A DNA stretch of 30,932 nt from contig JAHBMJ010001440.1 of the NCBI GenBank assembly GCA_018398765.1, forward strand, positions 1-30,932. The letters are read 5' to 3'. A program made the position numbers and the translations under genes. The DNA is from Chromera velia (lineage: Eukaryota > Sar > Chromeraceae). The notes beneath the pieces were generated by a model. The model was not told where the DNA came from and ran no database searches. It saw only the letters and a program-made list of their open reading frames with translations. Positions 10,205-20,487 of this stretch are shown piece after piece. The stretch's first letter is position 1, and each line of letters begins with the position of its first letter.

Positions 10205-10239
<35 letters not shown>
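10205..10239 (+). repeat. (GA)n microsatellite
   Basis: About 17 GA units, uninterrupted. Confidence 0.9.
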
Positions 10240-10243
<4 letters not shown>

Positions 10244-10779
10244 CTGGACAACACAGCAGAGGCAAACAGCAAAAGAAGCCGTCGCCCTATTGACGACGAC
10301 TCATGGCCCTCCTTGCCCTGCCACGTCCTCTTTTCTTTTCTTTTCTTTTCAACCTTCATGACTTCGTGCGTCCCCCTCCGACGCTCACTTCTTTCCTTCC
10401 GTCCTTTCTTCCTTCAAAGCGAAAGTGAGGCACTCCGAAAAGAGAGACAAAAAAACTAATGTACAAACAGAAATTGGCCTCTATTGCTGTTTCCGAGGCA
10501 AATGAAGTGACAGCAAAGAAGCAAACGGAGCCACTGAGAGGCACCGAGCCCCCCGAGTGAGCGTGTTGCTTGTGGATTGTCTCTTTGTGTCGCCTTTACG
10601 AAGATGAGAAGCCGAACAGCCGGCTTCTTGCCACAAAAACAAAAGACCGACCGACAGACAGACAGAGAGAAAGCCAACAGAATGAATCCTTGCAGAGTCA
10701 CGGGGAAGGGAAACACACGATGCGAAAGGGAGAGGCAAAGGGACGGAGAGTTCCTTCCGGCAATAGCCGTCCTCTCCAG

Positions 10780-10783
<4 letters not shown>

Positions 10784-10855
<72 letters not shown>
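10784..10855 (+). repeat. Composite (TC)n(TG)n microsatellite
   Basis: A TC run switches to a TG run at about 10815. It lies just beyond the stop codon of the minus-strand dioxygenase and so probably in its 3' untranslated region, as (CA)n(GA)n in the transcript. Confidence 0.9.
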
Positions 10856-10856
<1 letters not shown>

Positions 10857-10874
10857 TTGTGTTATCTTCTCTCT

Positions 10875-11582
10875 CTACACCCGCGTCTTGATGCTTCTTC
10901 TATCTGATCTTCTCAGGCTCTCCAGTCCCTTCTCCTGGGCCTCCTTCCCTGCGCACACCGTCGTTCTCTGCAGCAGTCGGACAGGGAGTCTCTCCCCCCT
11001 TTCGACCATCTGACTGTGGAGATATGCCTGGAGAGACGGGTTCGCGGTGTGAAGGAGCGCCAGATTGTCAATCAATACAAGGTCACCCTGCGGACAGAAG
11101 AACAAAGAGCAAAAGTTCAATTTCCATCACACAAGCACATTCCTCATGCAGCAGACCCTGATCAAGGCTTTCGTCGGGCTGTGAGTCTCCTCTCAGACAT
11201 TCTCCTCATAAGAGACGCAGTTCTTTTCCCTCGATTTTCGCGGATCCTTCAAGTCATGTGAGCGCATTGTATTTGGATGACCCCTGACTTTCTTCAGCCC
11301 TCTTTTCCGATCGAGTCATCAAACACTTGGAAAGACTTCAAGCAGGCTTCCTTTCTCCCTCCCCCCCCTCCAGTCTCTGACTGACTTTTCCCCACTCGTT
11401 GTGCATGACATCGCCTGTGCGTCTGATGGCGTCGTTCATTTCCTCGTGGAGAGAGGAGGTCTGATCGTCCAGACGCCTCTGTGTCTCGGGGTCTTCCTTC
11501 AGAGCCTCGACACGTCGCTGCAGCTGCTGCTCCTTCTCGGCTCGCGGCAGCGAGGGATCGATCGAGACATTCACCTGGGAGA

Positions 11583-11648
<66 letters not shown>

Positions 11649-12362
11649 AAGGTTCTCTCCCTTCATTGCGACCCGGCAGCCAAACACCATCACCAAAGTC
11701 GACACCCCAAGCTCGGCGGAGGGCGTTGCAGACTTGTTGTTCTGTGGCGAGGTCCAAAAAGCAAAGACGTACAGAAGGACAAGCCGAGGAGACAAAGAGA
11801 GGCGCGCAGAGACAGCTTCCCTTCCACGCAGACTGAACACAGGAGGGAAGAAGCAGACCAGCGAAAGAAAGAAAAAGAAGAAGGGAGAGACAGAGAGCGA
11901 ACGAAAGAGCAAAAAAACTGAACAAACGGGAGCCAGAAATCGCGTGAGAGACTGGAGGGAAGAAAAAACTGTCGATCAAAGAAGAAAAGAGCGTAGTCTG
12001 CTCACCATCTCATCTTCTCCGTCTCCGTCTCCTACCAGTTGCATCTTCCCGACTCTGGGGGGTGCCTGGTTATAGCAGAGCGTGGGCTCTCCAGATGAAG
12101 GGTGCACTGCAAGGACGGGTTGGAGCACGCCGTCGTGACCTGCACTGCTTTTGTTGCCTTCATTTCGGCACCCGACCTGGAAGGAGAGGGAGGAGAGAGA
12201 AAAACAAAACAGGAATCAGGAACAGGGGGCTCAGCACACTGAAGGCCATTTCATTGTTTGCAGACTTTGCTCGCAGCAAGTGGGGTGAACCAACCATTGT
12301 GCATTTACGTTTTCAGCAAAATCTCTTTCCATCGCCCAATTTTCTCTCTGTCTCTGTCTCTC

Positions 12363-12415
<53 letters not shown>

Positions 12416-13578
12416 GTCACACTTCTCTCTTCTTGCCTTGCTCTCGATTCACTGGATCCGTCCTTTTACCTCTCTCTCTCTCTCAAACACACACACATAC
12501 ACACACAGTGTGTGACTGTCTGTATGTGTGTGTGTTTGAGAGAGAGAGAGAGGTAAAAGGACGGATCCAGTGAATCGAGAGCAAGGCAAGAAGAGAGAAC
12601 AATTCTGTCGTATCGAACTGCTCCAGCCCTTTTTTGTGATCTCAATTCACTGCCCGTCAACCGCCCTCGTCTTTCTTGAGTCCCGCAGCCAGTCAGTGAG
12701 TCATTCGACTGACCAGTCGTCCTGTCTGCAGGGTCCAGATGCGCTCCCACTTCTCTCTATCCAACTTTGCAATCACGTCCTTGCTGCGCACATACGAAGT
12801 TTTGTACCCAGGAAGAACTGACTCTGCTAGGAAGGAGGAGAACTGCGGAGGCACTGCTGCAGCCATGCTGTCGATATGCCACCCGTGGCCGATCCCGGTG
12901 GCGCTGACTTCTTTGGTATCTCCTATGGGCCACCTGGCGGTGTCAAGATACTGCACGGAGGTTGGGGTTGTTGGACCAGTAGCCGGGTCTCTCTTGGATC
13001 TTGCCCCCAATCTGCTTGGCCAGGCCGCGAGAGATCCAGACTTGCAGCTTGAAGGCCGCGTCTGCTGGCGACAGCGTTGCCCAATCGGGAGGTATCTGTC
13101 CAGGAAGTTTGCTGAGGGCTGAGGGGGACGTTCTGCTCTGGAGGAGAATTTGGGCAAAGTGGGGAAAGACCACGTAGGGAAAACGGAGCATGTGGCCGTG
13201 AAGCTGCTTGAAGAAAGAAGCCTCGTCAAACAGCGCAGCCTCAAGGTCGACCTCACTTATCGTTCGTGCCCAGGCCGTGGCTGTGGTCCTTTCTGAGTTT
13301 CGAAAGGAGTCCATGGGCTCGAGGGTGTAGAACTCTGTGTGTTCTTTCGCAGAGAAGAGTCCTTCGAGGGGGTGGAGGAATTTGGTCAGCAGAGGGGTCT
13401 CTGATGGCATAGGGAATCCTCCAAGGGTGTCTCTCTGCTTGGCCTTCTCTGATCCTCTCATTGTAAGAGGGAAGAGGGAAACACTTTGCGGCAGAGGGAG
13501 ACATCGTCCCGCACCTCTAAGCACTTCAGAGGAGACGGGAACGGCAGACTGAAATTTCACATGAGACAGCCGTATCAT
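10875..13578 (-). CDS. TauD/TfdA-like Fe(II)/2-oxoglutarate dioxygenase (one frame break)
   Basis: Proposed exons, minus strand: 13578-12714, 12176-12006, 11574-11386 and 11087-10875; product about 478 aa. All three junctions are phase 0 with good signals (GTCAGT, GTGAGC, GTCAGT donors; CTTCCAG, CTCCCAG, GTCCGCAG acceptors). The iron ligands are visible: GHGWHID (HxD, about residue 234) in exon 1 and LLHTANPS (distal His, about 421) in exon 4, after GDLVLIDN. RLLQRTTV supplies the 2-oxoglutarate-binding Arg. Exon 2 carries VLAVHPSSGEPTLCYNQ, the usual TauD 'HP-x-TG-x-L' block. The N-terminal 200 residues are not recognised. Exon 1 needs a +1 shift near 12950-12965: one frame ends at a TGA just after the point where the next frame must begin. 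Substrate is unknown. The start could also be the Met near 13461, and an AATTTCAG just inside exon 1 leaves room for an upstream exon. Confidence 0.7.
11587..11646 (+). repeat. Composite (CA)n(GA)n microsatellite abutting a splice acceptor
   Basis: On the transcribed minus strand this reads (CT)n(GT)n and ends about 10 bases before the CTCCCAG acceptor of exon 3 of the dioxygenase. It therefore supplies the polypyrimidine tract. Confidence 0.9.
12363..12411 (+). repeat. Composite (TC)n(AC)n microsatellite
   Basis: It lies inside intron 1 of the dioxygenase gene (12177-12713), immediately before the perfect inverted repeat. Confidence 0.9.
12423..12599. repeat. Perfect inverted repeat with about 78-bp arms in dioxygenase intron 1
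   Basis: The left arm begins TTCTCTCTTCTTGCCTTGC at 12423 and the right arm ends with its reverse complement at 12599. The arms include unique sequence (CTCGATTCACTGGATCC, CGTCCTTTTACC) as well as (TC)n and (AC)n. I find no mismatch along about 78 bases. The central loop is about 20 bases. Transcription through intron 1 would give a long hairpin RNA. Confidence 0.9.
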
Positions 13579-14315
13579 CTTCCTTCCTCCTTAGCTTCCT
13601 TCTTTACTCAGGAAAAAATGACAAGCTGAATCGGTCGGTTTCACTTCAGAGAGCCTGGGTGTACTTCATGGCACCTTGATCAAGTGGACTTGAGAGTAAA
13701 TGCCAAACGTCTCCAGAGACATGGAGGAGGCTGAGTCCATGCCGCCGGCCGCCGAGTTGAACTTTTTTTATATATATATATATATAGTCTTTCGCGCCTG
13801 ACTGCATGCATGATGGCTTTTCTTCGGGGGCGCCATATATATATATACGCGCGCGGACCTCTCATGCAGTGCATGCATCAATGTGCATGCAGTGAATGCA
13901 TGCATGTGGGATAAAAGCCCGCATGGCACAAAGCTTTCGCCCGTCTACGCGAGCTGAGAGGCTGAGAAGACATGAATTCAAGAGTTGAACATGCAGAGAC
14001 ATCAGTTCAACACCTTTTCAAGACCCGACTTCGTTTCATATTAATATCGCTCATCCATGTAGCAACTCAATCTTGCTTTGGAGACTGTTTGGACCGCATG
14101 GGCATGATTCCACAGCTCTGCACGTACATATATATACTGTCACAGGGGGTTCTTGTCTTGATTTTTCGGCTGCCTTCAACGAGAAGTGTCGGCAACGCAG
14201 AAGCTTGATCGACCAAGGAAGCTGAGTGAAGGATCAAGCCGGCAGTCGAGATTGCTGAAAACCCCAGGGAGCTTACACGTTGGAAAAAGAGCACCGTCAT
14301 TTGAATTTTGACCCA
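13579..14315. promoter_or_regulatory. Divergent intergenic region between the dioxygenase and the transporter
   Basis: The two genes start on opposite strands here. The region holds two (AT)n runs (about 13769-13786 and 13834-13847) and overlapping GCATGCATG phrases at 13801-13912. A GGATAAAAGCCC element near 13909-13920 is a possible TATA box for plus-strand transcription. An ATG at 13972 opens a 78-codon frame without known motifs; it may be an upstream ORF in the transporter leader. CCCCAG at 14261-14266 could alternatively be an acceptor for a further transporter exon. Confidence 0.4.
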
Positions 14316-16361
14316 ATGCACCCGGTTCTTCAAGTCGTTCTGTCTGTGTGGCCGTTCACGAACGGGTTTTTGATTCCTGTGCAGTCAGCCTTCATCATTG
14401 CTCTTCAAAATGTGCTTGGACCGAACAGCCTGGCTTGGGGGGTATTCTTTAATCACTCAGTCATCTTCACTGTCAGCCTCTGTCTCTGCTTCCAAGGGCC
14501 CCCTCTGAGTAAGGCATTTGAGAACCTTCGAGCTGCAGTGAGGAAGGACAAATGGGAATTGGTTTCTTGTGTGGGAGGGCTTTTGTCGATCACTTCGATC
14601 TTTCTTGGCGCTTTTGTGAGTGACCAGATTGATTTTGGGCCTGCCTTCCTGGTGATTGCCTGTGGGATGATCTCTCTGTCTCTGCTGCTCGATTGGAAGG
14701 GCTGGATGTGGGCGACAAAGCGGAAAATCCGTGTGTTGGATTTGGTGGGGGCGGGGATGACCATTTTGGGAACTGGGGTCTTCACAGTGACGGGAGCTCT
14801 CAGAGAAACGACGAAGCACTACAGTGCTGTTTCGGCTGCCTCGTTTGCTTTGGCTTTTGTTTCGGGTTGCATCTTTACAGCACAAGGGGCGGTGAACAAG
14901 AGACTTGCGCACACTTTGGGGAACACATTCCGTTCTTCTTTCTGGGCAGGTCGGTGAGAAAGCGAGTGCCAGAGGAGTGTGTGGATGCATGAAGGAGGTG
15001 GGAGGCTTGGGTGAGAAAGGGGGGAGGTGGAAAGAGCGGGCCGTAATCGTGCCAGAAGTCGGCAGAGTCCCCCGCCACGCCCTCTGAAATTCGGCCAATT
15101 ATTCAATGGAAAATCGTGTTGTCTTTCAAACACACAGCCTGCCTCCTATGTTTGTGATTCTCTTTTCGGCCCTTTCGGCCTCTCTCAAAACTAGGCTTAG
15201 AGTCGCATCTCTCTTCTTGTCAGGCACCAACATCATGATAGCACTGGCGTAAGTATCCAGCCGTGTCTTTATGGTTTGCATGTGTTCGTTCCTTTTTGTG
15301 CTTGCCTCATCGACGAACCTGTGGAATGCCTTTACATCTGCACAGCCATTTCACTGACGCATCGACTCATTCAGCAGACGAATGAATGAATGAATGAATG
15401 AATGAATGAATGAATGAATGAAGCAATGGATCAATGAATGAATGAATGAATGAATGAGTGAATGAATGAGTGAGTGAATGAATGAATGAATGAGTGAGTG
15501 AGTGAGTGAATGAATGAATGAGTGAGTGAGTGAGTGAGTGAATGAATGAATGAATGAATGAACGAAGGAACGAATGAACGAACGAATGAATGAATGGATG
15601 AATGAATGAATGAACGAATGAACGAACGAATGAATGAATGGATGAATGAATGAATGAACGAATGAACGAACGAACGAATGAATGAATGAATGAATGAATG
15701 AATGAATGATGAATGAATGAATGAATGAATGAATAGACAACCGAGCTTGTGGCAGGAATGCAGTTTCGTTTTGCTTGTTTGCCTTGACTGCTGCTCGAGT
15801 GCAGGTGCAACAGGTGTGTGCATTCTTCTTCCCATCGCGTTCGGGTCTCAGCCGAACCCTTGCTTCCAGTGTGCCCGTCCCTCGGACAGCTGGAAGTTCA
15901 TGGTCGGGGTCATCGGTCTGGCCCTGCTTCTGAGCAACATGACGGTCCCGCGGTTTTTGGGATTTTCTCTTGCTGCCAAAGCGAGGGTGTGTGGGAATAT
16001 TGTGGGAGCAGTGATTCTTGACCAGTTCCTCTACGAACTGACCGGTAAGAGGAAAGCACCGAGTCCGACCCCTGTGCAGATTGCCGGCCTTGTTTTGGCC
16101 CTTTTAGGTCTCATTATTGCAATTCGTCCTCCCCCAAAAGTGGGGACAGAGAGAAAGGCCGTGACGGGGGGAGGGGAAGAGACGGGAACTGGAGAGGAAG
16201 AGGGAGAGCATCGCAGTTCTCTGAGTGAGAAGGGGCTCGCAACAAGCCACCAAACTGAGGGGGGAAACATGGTAGGGGAACCGAGTGACCTGGAGGTGGG
16301 GGGAGAGGGCGAAAGAGAAGGAGAGGGTGAGGGACAGATCCAGACCCAGACAGAGAAATAA
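14316..16361 (+). CDS. DMT-superfamily YdcZ/DUF606-like membrane transporter
   Basis: Predicted multi-pass membrane protein of about 404 aa, similar in layout to the two-half YdcZ (DUF606) branch of the drug/metabolite transporters. Proposed exons: 14316-14949, 15224-15248 (25 bases) and 15805-16361. Exon 1 starts at an ATG and encodes about six hydrophobic segments, from VVLSVWPFTNGFLIPVQSA to the second-half repeat CIFTAQGAVNKRLAHTLG. The small exon gives GTNIMIALA and lies between CTTGTCAG and GTAAGTAT. Exon 3 encodes GVCILLPIAFG, two or three helices with AVILDQFLYELTG (matching the family's 'liDhfGl' block), and a hydrophilic Gly/Glu-rich tail. The junction from the 25-base exon to exon 3 is one base out of phase, so a micro-exon, another splice site or an indel is missing from this model. 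Substrate is unknown. Confidence 0.6.
15380..15734 (+). repeat. (AATG)n tetranucleotide array with GAGT/GAAC variants
   Basis: About 350 bases of AATG units with interspersed GAGTG and GAACG variants lie in transporter intron 2. The minus-strand open frames here (repeating IHSF) are artefacts of the array. The variant GTGAGTGAG units create many donor-like GTGAGT sites inside the intron. Confidence 0.95.
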
Positions 16362-17099
16362 ATCTTGATCAGCACAGTCAAAGAATCAAAGAGGCCCATT
16401 GAGAGACGCACGGCACATGGCGCTGCATGAATGTGCGTGCGTGCCATTGAGGACCCTTCCATTATCCGGCCTTTCTGCGTCCGTAGAGCCGGCCGGTATG
16501 TTGGGGGATCCTTCCAGAGAGGTGAAGAAGAGAAGGGCCGCCTCCTCCTTCCTCATTCGATGCAGTTTCCTCTGACTGCATGCCCCTTTGCAAAGGAAGG
16601 AGCGGGAGAAAAATCAGAGCAAAGGAAAGGGAGGCTACAAACTGATCGGAGGATCCGACAGAAGTAGTTGAGTGGAGTCATCCGCCGGTCTTTTCGGTTG
16701 GCTGACTGCATGCCGACTGAGTGTCTGCTTCATCCAATGGCCGCCGTTCAAGTGAATGCCCTCTCTTCGTATTTGTAGAGGACAGCGTGGTGCGGCCCGT
16801 GCGGGCGAGTATCTTGCACATGTCCGAAGTGCCCCACTCCCCCTTGCTTATAACAAGGCCTTGCTCTTCGTTCCATTCCTTTGTTCTCATCTTCTGTGGA
16901 ATGAGTCACGGCATCATAGACAGCAATGTGAAGGAAGGGTGTGGTTGCGTGTGGTTGAAGCCGCGGGTCAAAGTTTTTGTGTCACAGTGACTCTGCATGC
17001 TTCTCAGACGGTTTGTTCATCAATCGATGGTAAATTTCTTTCTCTTCTCATTCAGTCTCTATCTTCTTTCTTTTCTTTTCCCTTTCTCAGACTCAGAGT

Positions 17100-17760
17100 G
17101 TGAAACCTGTCTTTCTTGTCACTCCCTCTATCACTTCACCTCTATTAGTCAGACAGAACGATAAGAAGCAACCCATAAGAAGAGAGAGGGTTTTCCATTC
17201 CCCTCTGTGTGTCTCGGGAAAAGAACGTTCATGGTGACTCTGAAAAGTGTGAAAGAAAAGAGAAGTGAACTCTCGATTTCCCTTTCCTTTTTTCTTCTCT
17301 GTTTGAAAGTTTCTTTTCTGCAACTCTCTCTGTCACCTCACCCTTTTTGAGTGGGACAGAACAACAGGAAGCAACCCACAAGAAGAGAGAGGGTCTTCCA
17401 TTCCCCTCTGTGCGTCTCGGGAAAAGAATGTTCTTGGTTACTCAGAAAAGTGTGAAAGAAAACAGAAGAGTACTTCTCTCTTTTTCTCACTTAGTCTCAA
17501 TTCTTCGTTCTTTTTTCTCGCTCTGGTTGAAGTTTCTTTTCTTGTTACTCTCCCTGACAGTGTCACTTCATCTTTCTAAGTCAGACAGAACAACAAGAAG
17601 CAACCCATAAGAAGAGAGAGGGCTTTACCGTTCCCCTTTGTGCGTCTCGGGAAAAGAAACGTTCTTGGTTACTCTGTAAAGTATGAAATAAACGTGTTCT
17701 CCCTCTCACTTGGTCTTAATCTCTTCTCTCAATTCTTTTTCTCCTTTTCACTCTTGCGTT
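17100..17760. repeat. Three-copy tandem repeat of about 200-230 bases
   Basis: The phrase GACAGAAC...AAGCAACCCA starts at 17152, 17355 and 17584, giving periods of 203 and 229 bases. Each copy continues with AAGAAGAGAGAGGG, a C/T segment, TGTCTCGGGAAAAGAA or TGCGTCTCGGGAAAAGAA, a GTTC..GGTKACTC segment, and a T/C-rich spacer ending near CACTTCA or CACCTCA. Copies differ by substitutions and small indels, so the duplication is not very recent. No function is evident. Confidence 0.8.
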
Positions 17761-18139
17761 TCAGCACTAAAAGTCATTTCACTTTTGGCAGCCTTTTGCC
17801 CCTCTGCCAGATGGCCTCAGATCGGAACGAGAAAGCCATTCAGATAAAGGAAAAATGATGCCGCGTGTGCTTTTTCTTCAATTATAAACCGTTTACGGCA
17901 CAGGCTAGACCTGTGCGGGCCGGCCAGGGAGGTCTGATGCGTCTAGGCGCTTTCCTTGGGAGCTGCACGTCGGACATTCGGCATTGGGGCGGGAGGCCAA
18001 TCCTCCGGACATAAATCCTAATCCTAATCCTGATCATTTGTCTTTTTGTGAACCTTTCTCTTTGACCCTTGAACGAGAAGAAACTGTCTTTCGGGGAGAG
18101 GGAGAAAGAAAAAGAAGCAAAGGATGGGGAGAATGATCA

Positions 18140-18760
18140 GCCTGACTATGTTGTTTTGCTATCTAATTTGCTCTTGGTTTGGTTTTGTTCTTCATACTGA
18201 TTTAGATGATAAATTAGATCTCTTGATCAAATGATCGGTCAAAAAGCATGTAAAACGTTTTTCAATTAAGCTGAGAACCAGCTTGGACCGTCAAGTTAAA
18301 GTTAGACGTACTTCGACGCCTTAGAGCCTAGCTTGGAGCATGAAAAAACTTGGAAGTTGGAAAATATATTCCAAATTTAAATCTTCAACTTTTCAAAACA
18401 AAATTTACGTACACAAATGGTATTTATGATTGAAACTGTCATGGATTAGTCTCGGCCCTAGGGATTAGCCAAAAATTTTGATTTGCATGCAAACTATAGT
18501 ATGCACTAGAGTATGCAATTTTTTTTAAGTTTCTTTTTTTTTTAACTCTACTTTGAACCTAGTTTTGAACCTAGTTTACTAGCAAATAACAGTTATGCCG
18601 GCTAGTTTTTAAAATGAATTTAAACTGGAATCTAATACTATTAGAACTATTAGACTAGAATTTATTGTTTATACAAATAAAAATTCTATGATTTTTTTTT
18701 ATTAGTTCTTAGTAATTCTAGTCTTAATTATTAATGTAAACGTATGCACGTGTCATGCAC
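18140..18760. other. AT-rich, CTAG-rich island
   Basis: Low-GC sequence with about nine CTAG tetranucleotides and short repeats such as TTTGAACCTAGTTT twice (about 18550-18580). It resembles the island at 7141-8040 in composition. No open frame of interest is present. Confidence 0.45.
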
Positions 18761-19119
18761 GCTTGCATGACCCTGTTTTGGGGTCTGTTTTGACTATCGA
18801 TGTATCAAATTCAATAGTTCGCTGTTTACTGCACTTCACTGCACTACGGCACGCGGATGCGCACGGCACAGGCATAGCGGCCTTTGGGTCACTGAAATCG
18901 CCTGTCACTAGGTCTGTCACGGCGTTCAGGTCTTGTTCAGTCTTACACCGCCGAATACTGAAGACATTCGTTCTCTTTCAAGTCGCATGCATGGAAAGAC
19001 CATCTCTTTATCCATTTGGATTGAAGCCTTCACTTCGGGGTGAAAGACATGATCGTGTACAGACAGAGATCATAACCACAGAATACATGTAGTCAACACA
19101 TCCTTTCCCAAACAGCTTC

Positions 19120-20002
19120 TCACCCGACCTCTCCCTTCATGATCCGTTTCTGTTCCTCTCTCAGAGACTCGTCCAACTTCCAGGAGTTAGGCTCATGACC
19201 TCCCAGAGCCACAACGCGGCGCTCCAAAAAACGGAAAAAGCCAATCGAGTCAAGAGGCCTGCAGACACAACCCCATGCACAGATGAAGGAAACATGGAAT
19301 GAAAGGAACGGAGGCATGCATTAAAGAATACCCCAGGAGAAACCTTTACATCTACAAACGAAGTCCTGAGCCGTACATTGAATGACGACTTCGCTAATGC
19401 CAAGAGGATTCCAAACCACGAGTGCATAAAATGAAAGCCTGCTTAGTTCCCACCCCCAATGAACGCACGTGGCTACCTCGAACCCAAGGAACCATTCTTC
19501 CTCACCCAAAATTGAGACCCACAAACTTCGCACCAACGGACCCTCCGACCAATCGACCGACGCACCGATTGCAGAAGCCGAAGAGAATACAGTAGTGGCC
19601 CTCGAAGGGACTGTTGTGGTGCTGCCCGTGCTCCTTCCGACTCAGAATCAACCCTGCGTCCTGAAGCCTGCAAGCACGAAGGCAGTCGACACTTTCTCAC
19701 TCGGTCAGTCAATCTGTCAATCGGTCGGTCGCTCAATTAAGTGAGTAACCGACCGAGGCAGACAATGAATGTGCGGCCTACGAACCACGTCTCCTGTTCT
19801 GTATGGTTTCCCGACTTCAGTCAAATGGCAGGTTTAGAACTCGTCCCTGTTCGACCCCCGTTTCTACGACACCCGCGTCTCTCAAGCGTCTCTCTCCGAG
19901 CCCAAACTGTGTGCATGCATTTCTTTTCCTCTACCCTCCTCTCCCTTCTCACTTGCAGGTTCGCCCGAGCAGAATCCTCTAATTGGGTAAAGAAAGAAAG
20001 AA

Positions 20003-20034
<32 letters not shown>

Positions 20035-20087
20035 ACCTGAAAGAAAGAAAGAAAGAAAGAAAGAAAAGAAAGAAAGAAAGAACCTGA

Positions 20088-20143
<56 letters not shown>

Positions 20144-20297
20144 ACCTGAAAGAAAGAAAGAAAGAAAGAAAGAAAGAAAAGAAAGAAAATAAAATAAATA
20201 AATAGATGAATAAATAAATAAAGAAAGAAAGAAAGAAAGGAAGGAAGGAAAGAAAGAAAGAAAGAAAGAAAAGAAAGAAAAGAAAAGAAAGAAAGAA

Positions 20298-20329
<32 letters not shown>

Positions 20330-20443
20330 AAAGAAAAGCAAGCAAGAAAGCAAGAAAGAAAGAAAGAAAGAAAGAAAAGAAAGAAAAGAAAGGAAGAAAG
20401 AAAGAAAGAAAGAAAGAAAAGAAAGAAAGAAAGAAAGAAAGAA

Positions 20444-20487
<44 letters not shown>

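Larger units (their letters stand above)
8293..10874. other. Gene-poor region with simple repeats
   Basis: No convincing exon was found on either strand. Open frames are low in conserved motifs and rich in Ser/His/Arg from simple sequence. The stretch holds (CG)n(TG)n at 8676-8706, GGAA-type purine repeats at about 9781-9920, (GA)n at 10205-10239, and (TC)n(TG)n at 10784-10855. Its right end includes the 3' untranslated region of the dioxygenase gene that stops at 10875. Confidence 0.5.
16362..19119. other. Gene-poor region between transporter and desaturase
   Basis: The transporter 3' flank is followed by a tandem-repeat block (17100-17760), then a G+C-rich patch around 17890-18010, then an AT-rich CTAG-containing island (about 18140-18760). 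A 109-codon plus-strand frame at 18763-19092 has no recognised motif and is not called. No RNA gene was identified. Confidence 0.5.

Noticed and set aside
9395..10459. Open frames of 100-230 codons on both strands
   Set aside because: Ser/Pro or Lys/Glu-rich translation of purine/pyrimidine tracts with no conserved motif or consistent splice structure.
13972..14208. 78-codon plus-strand frame downstream of a TATA-like element
   Set aside because: No recognised domain; more likely an upstream ORF in the transporter leader, so noted only under the intergenic region.
15351..15835. Long minus-strand frames repeating IHSFIHSF
   Set aside because: They are translations of the (AATG)n array, and all minus frames are open for the same reason.
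17100..17760. CRISPR-like array
   Set aside because: The repeat units are about 200-230 bases and diverged, and the genome is eukaryotic.
18010..18040. CCTAATCCTAATCC as telomere-like repeat
   Set aside because: Only two units and internal to the contig.
18763..19092. 109-codon plus-strand frame
   Set aside because: No motif, no splice partner and no family resemblance; it is near the chance length for this composition.
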